From positions 1 through 25,843 of the forward strand of contig CAZXVW010000038.1 of NCBI GenBank assembly GCA_964644025.1: DNA of 25,843 nt. Direction: 5' to 3'. This DNA comes from CAZXVW01 sp964644025 (lineage in GTDB: Bacteria; Acidobacteriota; Terriglobia; Bryobacterales; Bryobacteraceae). The position numbers and the translations under genes were made by a program. Below are positions 1-8,239 of the stretch, piece by piece. How positions within the stretch are numbered: position 1 is the stretch's first letter; every line of letters begins with the position of its first letter. The notes below the pieces were generated by a model that was not told where the DNA came from, did no database searches, and saw only the letters and a program-made list of their open reading frames with translations.

Positions 1-1
1 C

Positions 2-1117
2 TACGAAACGCTGTTCCCCTATTTCAGCCCCCTGCGTCTGTTCAGCTACGTGACCTTCCGCACCGCGCTGGCCAGCCTGACGGCGTTGCTGCTGTGCGTG
101 GTGCTTGGACCCTGGATGATCGCCCGGTTGCGCGAGTTGCAGATCGGACAACCAATCCGCGAGGACGGCCCCAAGTCCCATCAGAAGAAAGCCGGCACCC
201 CGACCATGGGAGGCGTGCTGATCATTGTCTCGATCGTCGTCCCAACGCTGCTGTTCGCCAACCTTCACAATCCCCAGGTCTGGATAGCATTGTTCGGGTT
301 GCTCAGTTTCGGTCTCATCGGGTTTCACGACGATTTCACCAAGGTGCGGCGGGGAACAAACCTCGGACTGACGGCGAAAGCAAAGTTCGGATTGCAGGTG
401 CTGGCGGCGCTGGTAATCGGGATGCTGTTGGCGGTCTTGCATTTCAAGGGACTCTATACGACGGCGATGAACGTGCCCTTCTTCAAACAGTTCAAGCCGG
501 AACTGTTGATCCGCGGCTGGCTCGGCCACCCCTATACGTACCCGCTGGCTTTCCTGTTCTTCTACGGGTTCCTGATCCTGGTGATCGTCGGGGCGGCCAA
601 CGCGGTGAATCTCACCGACGGGCTCGACGGGCTGGCCATCGGCTTGATGATCATCGCCGCCGGCGCGATGACCGTGCTCACTTACATGAGCGGACACGCC
701 GCCTTTGCCTCTTACCTGCAACTGTCCCGGGTGCCCGGGGCCCACGAACTGACCATTTTCTGCGGCGCGGTGACCGGCGCCTCAATCGGGTTTCTCTGGT
801 ACAACGGCCACCCGGCCGAGGTCTTCATGGGCGATGTGGGTTCCCTGTCGCTGGGCGGAGCGTTGGGCACGGTAGCCGTGCTGATCAAGCAGGAGATCCT
901 TCTTGTGTTCGTGGGCGGCATCTACGTAGTCGAGGCGCTGTCGGTGATCCTGCAGGTGGCCAGCTTCAAGTTGCGCGGCGAGCGCATTTTCAAGATGGCC
1001 CCGCTGCATCACCATTTTGAGGCGCTCGGCTGGCCGGAATCGAAAATCATTATCCGCTTCTGGATCGCGGGGCTGGTGATGGCGCTGTTCGCGCTGACGA
1101 CGCTGAAATTGCGATGA
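2..1117 (+). CDS. mraY: Phospho-N-acetylmuramoyl-pentapeptide transferase MraY (5' end outside window)
   Basis: MraY is the polytopic membrane enzyme that transfers phospho-MurNAc-pentapeptide from UDP to undecaprenyl phosphate, making lipid I. The reading frame is open from the first complete codon at position 2. The residues before the GTG at 50 (FPYFSPLRLFSYVTFR) match the family N-terminus, which in E. coli reads close to FNVFSYLTFR, so the gene begins upstream and the GTG is internal. Family motifs are clear: GTPTMGG after the first loop, the acidic HDDF motif, NLTDGLDGLAIG, and the histidine-rich APLHHHFEALGWPE near the C-terminus. Many hydrophobic segments fit the ten-helix fold. The stop overlaps the murD start (ATGA), suggesting translational coupling. 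Confidence 0.96.
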   Translation, partial: YETLFPYFSPLRLFSYVTFRTALASLTALLLCVVLGPWMIARLRELQIGQPIREDGPKSHQKKAGTPTMGGVLIIVSIVVPTLLFANLHNPQVWIALFGLLSFGLIGFHDDFTKVRRGTNLGLTAKAKFGLQVLAALVIGMLLAVLHFKGLYTTAMNVPFFKQFKPELLIRGWLGHPYTYPLAFLFFYGFLILVIVGAANAVNLTDGLDGLAIGLMIIAAGAMTVLTYMSGHAAFASYLQLSRVPGAHELTIFCGAVTGASIGFLWYNGHPAEVFMGDVGSLSLGGALGTVAVLIKQEILLVFVGGIYVVEALSVILQVASFKLRGERIFKMAPLHHHFEALGWPESKIIIRFWIAGLVMALFALTTLKLR

Positions 1118-2499
1118 GAGGAGTTGACCTCAACGGCGCGCGGGTGCTCGTGGCGGGCATGGGCCGCTCCGGCCTGGCCGCGGTGGAACTGCTGCGCCGC
1201 CACGGGGCGCGGCCCGTGGCCACCGATTTGAAGCCGCTCGAGGAGCTGCCGGAGGCCGCCAGCCGGCTGGCCGCTCTCGGAATTCCGTTCCTCCGCCAGG
1301 CGCCGGCGGTGTTCGAAGGCCCGGATTTGATTGTCCTCTCTCCCGGAGTGCCGGCGGATCTGGCGCCGCTCGAGACCGCCCGCCGCCGGGGCGTGCCGGT
1401 TATCGGCGAAGTCGAGCTGGCCGGCTATTACCTCGAAGGACCGTGCATCGGCATCACCGGCACTAACGGCAAGACGACCACGACGGCGATCACTGGTCAC
1501 ATCCTCGCCGAATGCGGAATCCCGGCGCAGGTGGGCGGTAATATCGGCAACCCGCCCACCGGCATGGTCGCCGCGAGCCGCCCCGGACAATGGAATGTGC
1601 TGGAGCTTTCCAGCTTCCAACTGGAAACCATCCGCCGGTTCCGCGCCGAGATCGCCGTGGTGCTCAACGTAACCCAGGACCACCTGGACCGGCATCACAC
1701 CATGGAAAACTACGCCGCGGCGAAACGGCGGCTGCTCGAGACGCAGCAGCCCGGCGATGCGGCCGTGCTCAACGCCGGCGATTCCATCTGCGCCGCCTAC
1801 GCCTCGCTGAAGCGATCGCCGGTCTGGTTCTCCGCGGCTCGCCGCCTCGGCCAAGGCCTGTGGATCGAGAAGGACCGGGTATTATTCGACGGTGAACCGC
1901 TGATTGAAATCGCGGCCATCCCGCTTCGGGGCCGGCACAACGTTGAAAACGTGATGGCGGCGGCCGCCGCCGCCCATCTGGCGGGAGCGCCCCGGGAGGG
2001 TATCGCCGCGGCCATTCGCACCTTCCCCGGCATTGAGCACCGCCTGGAGTTCGCCGGCTCGGTCGCCGGAGTGGATTACTACAACGATTCCAAGGCAACC
2101 AACGTGGACGCCGCGCTGAAGGCGATCGAGGCGTTCGACGGCCGCCTGTGGGTGATCCTCGGCGGCAAGGATAAAGGCAGCGACTACAGCCCGCTCCGCC
2201 GCCCGCTGGCGGCCAAGGCCCGGGCGGTCCTGCTGATCGGCGCCGCCGCCGGAAAGATCTCCGGGCAGTTGGGCGACGCCGTGGAAAAGACAGCCTGCGG
2301 CACTCTGGAAGCTGCCCTCGCCGAGGCGCGCCGCCGGGCATCGCCGGGCGATACCGTGTTGCTCGCCCCGGCTTGCGCCAGTTTTGACCAGTTCGACAAT
2401 TACGAACACCGCGGGCGGGTGTTCAAGGCCGTGGTCGCGCGGCTGGCCGCCACGGCGCCGTCCGCCGCCGGAAGAAGAGAGGGAACGCCATGCGTCTGA
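1114..2499 (+). CDS. murD: UDP-N-acetylmuramoyl-L-alanine--D-glutamate ligase MurD
   Basis: MurD is the cytoplasmic Mur ligase that adds D-glutamate to UDP-MurNAc-L-Ala using ATP. At 461 residues it has the normal length. The N-terminal Rossmann-like part begins with VLVAGMGRSGLAAVELL, which binds the UDP-substrate. The ATP P-loop GTNGKT is at about residues 116-121, followed by the central-domain LELSSFQLE and NVTQDHLDRH motifs. The C-terminal domain carries YYNDSKATN and LLAPACASFDQFDNYEHRG, which are typical of MurD rather than MurC, E or F. The ATG overlaps the mraY stop by four bases and the 3' end overlaps ftsW by ten, so expression is probably coupled. No clear Shine-Dalgarno precedes this start. 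Confidence 0.97.
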   Translation: MRGVDLNGARVLVAGMGRSGLAAVELLRRHGARPVATDLKPLEELPEAASRLAALGIPFLRQAPAVFEGPDLIVLSPGVPADLAPLETARRRGVPVIGEVELAGYYLEGPCIGITGTNGKTTTTAITGHILAECGIPAQVGGNIGNPPTGMVAASRPGQWNVLELSSFQLETIRRFRAEIAVVLNVTQDHLDRHHTMENYAAAKRRLLETQQPGDAAVLNAGDSICAAYASLKRSPVWFSAARRLGQGLWIEKDRVLFDGEPLIEIAAIPLRGRHNVENVMAAAAAAHLAGAPREGIAAAIRTFPGIEHRLEFAGSVAGVDYYNDSKATNVDAALKAIEAFDGRLWVILGGKDKGSDYSPLRRPLAAKARAVLLIGAAAGKISGQLGDAVEKTACGTLEAALAEARRRASPGDTVLLAPACASFDQFDNYEHRGRVFKAVVARLAATAPSAAGRREGTPCV

Positions 2500-3623
2500 A
2501 AACAGATTGGCCGCTGTTTCTCACCGTTGTCGGCATGGTGTGCGCGGGACTGGTGTTCATCTATAGCTCTTCGGCGGTGGTGGCCGAGCAGCGGTTCGGC
2601 AAACCCAGCTACTATTTCCTGGTGCGCCAGGCCGCGGCCGCGGCCTTCTCCTTCTGGGTGCTGATGACGCTGGCCCGGAAAGACTATCGCCGGCTGCACT
2701 CGCCACACTACGCCTTCATCCTGCTGGGCTCCGTGCTGGCTCTGTTGATCCTGGTGTATTTCCTGGATCCGCAGCACCACCGGTGGCTGCCGCTCGGCGT
2801 CATCCGGGTCCAGCCGTCCGAGTTCGCCAAGCCCGCGCTGATTGTGTTCCTGGCTTACTTCGTCACCCTCCGGGCGCCGGATATCAACGGGCGGCACACG
2901 CTGCTGCCGGCGGCCATGGCCATGGTCATGCTCGCCGGAGCCGTGGTGATCGCCGACCTGGGCACCGCCGTGGTGTTACTGGGCACCGCCGCCGCCGTCT
3001 TCTGCGTGGCCGGCCTGGAGGTCCGGTACTTCAAACTGGCCTGCGCGGCCACGGCGCTGATCGTGGTGATCGCCATTGTCGCCAAGCCGTACCGTCTGCA
3101 GCGATGCATTCATTTCGTGGACCCGCACCACAAGATCCTGGACAAGATCGATCCCACCGGAACCATCAAGGCTTACGCCCATAGCGCGGAGGTTCCGGAC
3201 ACCAGCTACCATGCGCGCCAGTCCAAGATCGCCGTCGGTTCCGGGGGACTGTTCGGCAAAGGGTTGGCCATGGGGACGGGAAAACTGTTCTACCTGCCGG
3301 AGGCGCACACGGACTTCATTTACGCGGTGGTGGGCGAGGAACTGGGATTGTTCGGGTCAACCCTGGTGCTGGGCGGTTTCCTCATCATCCTCTGGCGCGG
3401 CTTTCGCCTGTACTGGGTAGCTCTGGATGACTTCGGCCGGTACCTGGCGGTGGGAGTCACGGCATCCCTGGTTTTTCAGGCGTTTATCAACATGAGCGTC
3501 GTCGTGGACCTCGCCCCGACGAAGGGGATTCCGCTGCCGCTTATCAGCTACGGTGGCAGTTCTTTGCTGAGTTCGATGATATCGCTTGGCCTCCTGCTGA
3601 GCGTCAGTGAGCGTGCCCGATGA
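2490..3623 (+). CDS. ftsW: Division-specific SEDS peptidoglycan polymerase FtsW
   Basis: FtsW is the SEDS-family glycosyltransferase that polymerises lipid II at the septum with its partner class B PBP. The protein has 377 residues with about ten hydrophobic helices. The motif LPEAHTDFIYAVVGEELG, around residues 269-286, matches the FtsW extracellular loop and contains the conserved aspartate (D275 here) equivalent to the catalytic Asp of SEDS proteins. The C-terminal KGIPLPLISYGGSS signature begins near residue 345. A GAGAGGG ribosome-binding site lies inside the end of murD, six bases before the ATG. Placement between murD and murG is classical for a dcw cluster and supports FtsW over RodA. 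Confidence 0.95.
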   Translation: MRLKTDWPLFLTVVGMVCAGLVFIYSSSAVVAEQRFGKPSYYFLVRQAAAAAFSFWVLMTLARKDYRRLHSPHYAFILLGSVLALLILVYFLDPQHHRWLPLGVIRVQPSEFAKPALIVFLAYFVTLRAPDINGRHTLLPAAMAMVMLAGAVVIADLGTAVVLLGTAAAVFCVAGLEVRYFKLACAATALIVVIAIVAKPYRLQRCIHFVDPHHKILDKIDPTGTIKAYAHSAEVPDTSYHARQSKIAVGSGGLFGKGLAMGTGKLFYLPEAHTDFIYAVVGEELGLFGSTLVLGGFLIILWRGFRLYWVALDDFGRYLAVGVTASLVFQAFINMSVVVDLAPTKGIPLPLISYGGSSLLSSMISLGLLLSVSERAR

Positions 3624-4750
3624 GTCCGCCGCGACTGTTTCTGATGGCGGGTGGAGGCACGGGCGGACATGTGATTCCCGCCCTGGCGGTGGCGCGCTGC
3701 TTGCGGGACAAAGGGCATGATGTGCTGTTTGTCGGCACCCGCGAGGGTCTGGAAGCCAGGCTGGTTCCCGCCGAAGGCTTCCCCATCGAGTGGGTCCGGA
3801 TTGGCGGCCTGAAGCGGGTGGGACCGGCGCGCCTGCTCCGCACGCTGGCGCAGTTGCCCGTCGCGGTGATGAAGGTGTGGCGGTTGATTCGTGCCCGGCG
3901 GCCGGCAGCCGTCTTCAGCATGGGCGGATACGCCGCCGGGCCGGCGGTGCTGGCGGCGTGGCTTCGCCGCCTGCCGGTGGTGGTCATGGAACCCAACGCC
4001 ATGCCCGGCATAACGAACCGGAGAATGGGCCGCTTCGTAACCCGCGCCCTGCTGAGCTTTCCCGAAGCCGCCGCCTGGTTCCCGCCGGGCAAGAGCGAAC
4101 TTACCGGGCTGCCGGTGCGCGAGGAGTTTTTCGCCCTCCGCCCGAAACCACGCGAAGAGGTATTCTCGGTGCTCATCACCGGGGGCAGCCGCGGTTCCCG
4201 GACGCTGAATGAGGCGGCCCGCCAGAGCTGGCCACTGTTCCGTACTTCCGGGCTTCCGGTTCGCATGGTGCTCCAGGCGGGCCGGGAATCCTGGAGCGAA
4301 CTCGAAGCCAAGTTCGCCGAGAGCGGCCTGCGGGGCGAGGTGCTTCCCTTCATCGAGCATATGCCCGCCGCCTTCGCCGCCGCGGACCTGGTGGTTTGCC
4401 GCTCCGGGGCCGGCGCGGTGGCCGAACTGGCCGCGGCCGGCAAGCCGTCGATCCTGGTCCCGTTCCCCTTTGCCGCCGATGATCACCAGCTCCGCAACGC
4501 CGAGGCATTCGCCAGGGCCGGCGCCGCGCGCCTGGTGCCCGACCGGGAAATGACCGGGCGGCGGCTGTTTGACGAAATCGTTGCCCTGGCCGCCGATCGC
4601 GACCGCCTGGAGCAAATGGGGCGGGCGGCCCGAACCTTCGCCCGTCCCGGCGCCGCGCAGCGGGCCGCGGAGCTCCTCGAGCAACTGGCGGAGAAAAAGT
4701 GGACGCCGGTAATTGACACGCACGCGGAAAGCCGAAACAATACAGTTTAA
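3620..4750 (+). CDS. murG: UDP-GlcNAc:lipid I N-acetylglucosaminyltransferase MurG
   Basis: MurG is the peripheral inner-membrane GT-B enzyme that adds GlcNAc to lipid I to give lipid II. The protein has 376 residues, close to the usual length. The N-terminal glycine-rich loop GGGTGGHVIPALAVA starts at about residue 11 and includes the conserved histidine H17. The C-terminal donor-binding region has RSGAGAVAELAAAGKPSILV followed by PFPFAADDHQLRNA, which is diagnostic of MurG. The start overlaps the ftsW stop (ATGA). The stop lies two bases before murC. Confidence 0.97.
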   Translation: MSPPRLFLMAGGGTGGHVIPALAVARCLRDKGHDVLFVGTREGLEARLVPAEGFPIEWVRIGGLKRVGPARLLRTLAQLPVAVMKVWRLIRARRPAAVFSMGGYAAGPAVLAAWLRRLPVVVMEPNAMPGITNRRMGRFVTRALLSFPEAAAWFPPGKSELTGLPVREEFFALRPKPREEVFSVLITGGSRGSRTLNEAARQSWPLFRTSGLPVRMVLQAGRESWSELEAKFAESGLRGEVLPFIEHMPAAFAAADLVVCRSGAGAVAELAAAGKPSILVPFPFAADDHQLRNAEAFARAGAARLVPDREMTGRRLFDEIVALAADRDRLEQMGRAARTFARPGAAQRAAELLEQLAEKKWTPVIDTHAESRNNTV

Positions 4751-4752
4751 AA

Positions 4753-6132
4753 ATGTTTTTTAAGCCCCAGCACCTGCACTTCATCGGCATCGGCGGAATC
4801 GGCATGAGCGGCATCGCCGAGGTGTTGCTCAACCTCGGCTACGAGATCACCGGCTCGGACCTCCGTCTCAGCCGGATCACCCACCGGCTGGAGAAGCTCG
4901 GGGCGCGCATCTGGGAGGGGCACGACGCCTCGCACGTCGCCGGGGCCAAGGTCGTGGTGATTTCCTCGGCCATCCGGGAGGACAACCCTGAGGTGCGGGA
5001 AGCACAGCGCCTCCAGATCCCGGTCATCCCTCGGGGCGAGCTGCTGGCCGAGCTGATGCGCCTGAAGTTCGGCATCGCCGTGGCCGGCAGCCATGGGAAG
5101 ACCACCACTGCCTCGATGCTGGCCACCCTGCTCAGCCACGCCGGTCTCGATCCGACGGTGGTCGTCGGGGGCCGCGTGGGCACGATGGGCGGCACCAACG
5201 CGCGCGTGGGGGGGAGCGATTTCCTGGTGGTGGAATCCGACGAAAGCGACGGCTCGTTCCTGAAGCTGGCGCCGATCCTGGCGATTGTGACGAATATCGA
5301 CCGCGAGCACCTGGACCATTACGGGGCTTTTGACAACGTCGTGGCAGCGTTTACCGACTTCGCCAATAGTGTGCCCTTTTACGGCGCCGCCATCCTCTGC
5401 CTTGACGACGAGAACATCCAGCGAATGCTTTCGCGCGTGGGGCGGCGCACTATCACTTACGGCACCAGCGCGCAGGCGGACCTGGTGGTAGGAAACCAAG
5501 AGGCCGGCTGTTTCTCCACCGACTTCAGCCTGCACTACCACGGGCGGGACCTGGGACGCTTCCGGTTGAACGTGCCGGGCCTCCACAACGTGTTGAACGC
5601 CGCCGCCGCGGTGGCGGTGGGGCTGGAGCTGGAGATCGACGCCGAGCAGATCCGCGGGGCGCTGGCTGCCTACGCCGGGGTGGACCGCCGGTTTCAGCGC
5701 CGCGGGGAAGCGGGCGGGGTCACCGTGATCGACGACTACGGGCACCACCCCACCGAGATCCGCGCCACGCTGGCCACGGCCCGCCAGTGCGGTTACCAGC
5801 GGATCCTGGTCCTGTTCCAGCCGCATCGATACAGCCGGACCCACCTGCTCATGGACGAGTTCGCCGGCGCCTTTCACCAGGCCGATTCCGTGCACGTCGT
5901 CGATATCTACCCCGCGTCGGAGCAGCCGATCGAGGGCGTCACCGCCGAGGCCCTGGCCGGACGCATCCGGGAGCACGGGCACCGCTCGGTCCGCTACGCG
6001 GGCTCGCTGGAAGAAGGCGTCAGCAGCGTGGCCGGGGAGGCCCGGCCCGGCGACGCGATTCTCACGCTGGGCGCCGGCAGTATTGCGCGCGCCGGTGAGC
6101 TGTTGCTGCGGAAACTGAAGGAGAAACGGTAG
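4753..6132 (+). CDS. murC: UDP-N-acetylmuramate--L-alanine ligase MurC
   Basis: MurC is the first Mur ligase, joining L-alanine to UDP-MurNAc with ATP in the cytoplasm. The protein has 459 residues. It opens with HFIGIGGIGMSGIAEVLLN, the characteristic MurC N-terminus. The P-loop GSHGKTT is at about residues 112-118, followed by VVESDESDGSFL and NIDREHLDHYG. The C-terminal domain includes DDYGHHPTEIRATL and FQPHRYSRT, both MurC-specific. The ATG comes two bases after the murG TAA and has an A/T-rich upstream stretch with no Shine-Dalgarno, so translation probably depends on ribosomes finishing murG. murB and ddl, which often follow murC, are not here. Confidence 0.97.
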   Translation: MFFKPQHLHFIGIGGIGMSGIAEVLLNLGYEITGSDLRLSRITHRLEKLGARIWEGHDASHVAGAKVVVISSAIREDNPEVREAQRLQIPVIPRGELLAELMRLKFGIAVAGSHGKTTTASMLATLLSHAGLDPTVVVGGRVGTMGGTNARVGGSDFLVVESDESDGSFLKLAPILAIVTNIDREHLDHYGAFDNVVAAFTDFANSVPFYGAAILCLDDENIQRMLSRVGRRTITYGTSAQADLVVGNQEAGCFSTDFSLHYHGRDLGRFRLNVPGLHNVLNAAAAVAVGLELEIDAEQIRGALAAYAGVDRRFQRRGEAGGVTVIDDYGHHPTEIRATLATARQCGYQRILVLFQPHRYSRTHLLMDEFAGAFHQADSVHVVDIYPASEQPIEGVTAEALAGRIREHGHRSVRYAGSLEEGVSSVAGEARPGDAILTLGAGSIARAGELLLRKLKEKR

Positions 6133-6978
6133 ATGGCGAAAAAGCGCACCCGCGCCGGGATGGCGGAAAAACGCCGGACGTTGCTCCGGTACGGGCGGCA
6201 CGCGCTGGCGGCCGTGGCGGCGGCCGTGCTGGTGGCCGCGGCCATCCTGGCCTGGCAGAAAGTGGAGAGTTTCCTGGTCGAGGATCCCCGGTTCGCGCTG
6301 GGCGCCCCTGCCGGCGCCGAGATGGCGCCGGCGGTCCACGTAAGCGGCATCGTGCACGCGTCCCGCGCACGGGTGATGAGAGTGTTTGCCGGCGACACCG
6401 GCCGCAGCCTGTACCTGCTCCCGGTGGCTGAGCGGCGGCGGAAACTCCTGGCGGTGGACTGGGTCAAGGACGCCACGGTGATGCGGCTGTGGCCGAACCG
6501 CGTCGAGGTCTGGATCCAGGAGCGTCGGCCGGTTGCCTTCGCCCAGCTTCCCCCGGCGCGTCCCGGCGCAGCCAGCCGCACCGCGCTGATCGATGCCGAC
6601 GGGGTCCTGCTCGAGCTCCCGCCCCGCAGCAATTATGATCTGCCGGTGCTCACGGGTCTCCGGCGGCGGCAGAGCGAGGCGAGCCGGGCGGCCAGGGTCC
6701 GTGGCGCGATGCGCATGATGAGCGACATCGGGCCGCTCGGCCGCCAAATTTCGGAAGTTGACGTCAGTGACCCGGACAACCTGAAGGCCACCATGGCCGT
6801 CGAGGGCAGGGTGGTGGTGCTATGGCTCGGCCGGGAGAACTTTCGCACCCGCCTCCGGAATTTCCTGGCGCATTACCCGGAAATTCACCGCCGGGCGCCG
6901 CAGGCCGCGGCCTTTGACCTGCGAATCGATGACCGGATTACCGCGCTGAACCCCGCGGGAGGACGGAGATCAGGATGA
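6133..6978 (+). CDS. ftsQ: Cell division protein FtsQ (POTRA domain)
   Basis: FtsQ is the single-pass division protein that links early and late divisome components. The 281-residue protein has a basic cytoplasmic tail, one membrane helix at about residues 19-37 (rich in Ala, Val and Leu), and a periplasmic POTRA region starting near HVSGIVHASRARVMRVF. That is followed by the FtsQ segment RLWPNRVEVWIQERRPVAFA. Residues beyond this contain IDADGVLLELP and LPVLTGL, typical of the FtsQ beta domain. It starts directly after the murC stop with no gap, behind an AAGGAG site nine bases upstream, and overlaps ftsA by four bases. Sequence conservation in this family is low, so position between murC and ftsA adds weight. 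Confidence 0.92.
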   Translation: MAKKRTRAGMAEKRRTLLRYGRHALAAVAAAVLVAAAILAWQKVESFLVEDPRFALGAPAGAEMAPAVHVSGIVHASRARVMRVFAGDTGRSLYLLPVAERRRKLLAVDWVKDATVMRLWPNRVEVWIQERRPVAFAQLPPARPGAASRTALIDADGVLLELPPRSNYDLPVLTGLRRRQSEASRAARVRGAMRMMSDIGPLGRQISEVDVSDPDNLKATMAVEGRVVVLWLGRENFRTRLRNFLAHYPEIHRRAPQAAAFDLRIDDRITALNPAGGRRSG

Positions 6979-8162
6979 AAATTGCGGCGGGACTGGACGC
7001 GGGAAGCGAGGCCACCCGGTGCATGATGCTGGCCTTGGAAAACTCCCGCCTGCGGTTCCTCGGCTGCGGTGAAGCGCCCGGCGACGGGTGGCACAAAGGC
7101 CGGGTGGCTGACCCGGACCGCCTCGCCCGCTCTGTCCTGCAAGCCGTGGAAGAAGCCGCCAGCCAGGCCGGCGTCGAGCCGGAGTCCGTCGTCGTGGGCG
7201 TCGGCGGACCCGTCGTGGCCGGTTTCAACAATCACTGGTCCTACCAGTTCTGGCGGCCGCGGGAAGTCGGCGCCGGTGATCTCCGCTTTGCCATCGAGCG
7301 GGCCGCCGACGTGAAGCTCGGAAACGATCGCATGCTCCTGCATGTCTGCCCGCAGGATTTCACCGTCGATGGCACGGCCCGGTATCACTACCCGCGCGGT
7401 GCCACCTGCTCGCGGCTGGACGCCTACGTCCACCTGGTAACCACTTCCACGCAGGAGACGCAGTCAGTCGTGTCCGCAGTACACAAGGCCCACTTGGCCG
7501 TTGAGGAAACCGTCTACGAACCCCTGGCGGCGGCCTATGCAGCCGTGCGGCGGGAAGAGCGCAGCCGGGGCGTGGCCGTCGTCGATATCGGAAGACACTC
7601 CACCGACCTGGTGGTTTACGACGGCGACGCGCTGGTACACTCCCGGAGTCTGCCCATCTGCGGAGACCATTTCACCAAGGACGTCGTCTGGGGGTTCGCC
7701 ATTTCTTACGAGGATGCCGAGGAACTCAAACGTCAATACGGCTGCGCGATTCTCGGACTCACCGGTGACAACAGCCTGATCGAGGTGCCCTCACCCGACG
7801 GCCGCCAGGGGCGGGAGGCGCCGCGGCGGAAGCTGATCGAGATCCTGGAAGCGCGCGCCGAGGAACTCTTTCTTTACGTGGAAGCGGAGCTGAAATACGC
7901 CCGGATGGAGCGGTCGCTGCTCGAGGGCGTGGTCCTGACCGGCGGCGGCGCCCTGCTCGGCGGGATGTGCGACATGGCCGAACGGGTGCTGAACTGCCCG
8001 GCCAGCAAGGGCTTGACGCAAGGAGTCCAGGATTTACCCGAGCGGTGTGACAATCCGGCCTGGACGCCCGTTGCGGGCCTGGCCATGTATTCGGCGCGCC
8101 TCAAGCTTCACAAACAGCAGCGGCGGAAGGCGCCGGGGCTGCTGGGATTGGTAATTCGCTGA
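6975..8162 (+). CDS. ftsA: Cell division protein FtsA (actin-like)
   Basis: FtsA is the actin-like ATPase that tethers FtsZ filaments to the membrane. The 395-residue protein begins AAGLDAGSEATRCMM, a phosphate-1-like loop. Phosphate-2 is AVVDIGRHSTDLVVYDGDAL, and the C-terminal adenosine motif is VVLTGGGALLGGM. The 1C-type insertion characteristic of FtsA is expected between about residues 85 and 165 (VVVGVGGPVVAGFN onward). The C-terminus ends KQQRRKAPGLLGLVIR, a short basic and hydrophobic stretch that could serve as the membrane-targeting helix. The linker before it is brief, giving a protein somewhat shorter than the E. coli one. It overlaps ftsQ (ATGA) and lies directly upstream of ftsZ. 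Confidence 0.93.
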   Translation: MKIAAGLDAGSEATRCMMLALENSRLRFLGCGEAPGDGWHKGRVADPDRLARSVLQAVEEAASQAGVEPESVVVGVGGPVVAGFNNHWSYQFWRPREVGAGDLRFAIERAADVKLGNDRMLLHVCPQDFTVDGTARYHYPRGATCSRLDAYVHLVTTSTQETQSVVSAVHKAHLAVEETVYEPLAAAYAAVRREERSRGVAVVDIGRHSTDLVVYDGDALVHSRSLPICGDHFTKDVVWGFAISYEDAEELKRQYGCAILGLTGDNSLIEVPSPDGRQGREAPRRKLIEILEARAEELFLYVEAELKYARMERSLLEGVVLTGGGALLGGMCDMAERVLNCPASKGLTQGVQDLPERCDNPAWTPVAGLAMYSARLKLHKQQRRKAPGLLGLVIR

Positions 8163-8201
8163 GACAACGGCTGCGCCGCGGCTCCGGCGCGCGGCCGGCG
8201 A

Positions 8202-8233
8202 ACCGCGACGGAAAAGACGCGGTCCAAGGAGGT
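8202..8233 (+). promoter_or_regulatory. ftsZ leader hairpin and strong ribosome-binding site
   Basis: Within the 77-base ftsA-ftsZ gap, ACCGCG (8202-8207) and CGCGGT (8218-8223) form a perfect six-base-pair stem around an A-rich ten-base loop. Two bases further on is AAGGAGGT (8226-8233), an almost ideal Shine-Dalgarno placed six bases before the ftsZ ATG. The strong site fits the high FtsZ level cells need compared with FtsA. Whether the stem affects ribosome access is inference. Confidence 0.5.
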
Positions 8234-8239
8234 ATACGG

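Noticed and set aside
50..1117. mraY starting at the GTG at position 50
   Set aside because: The residues before it continue the conserved MraY N-terminus, so the gene starts upstream of the window.
4747..6747. Very long antisense frame opposite murC and ftsQ
   Set aside because: High GC leaves few stops on the antisense strand; the sense genes are unmistakable, and the antisense protein has the Arg/Pro/His/Gly-rich look of a shadow frame.
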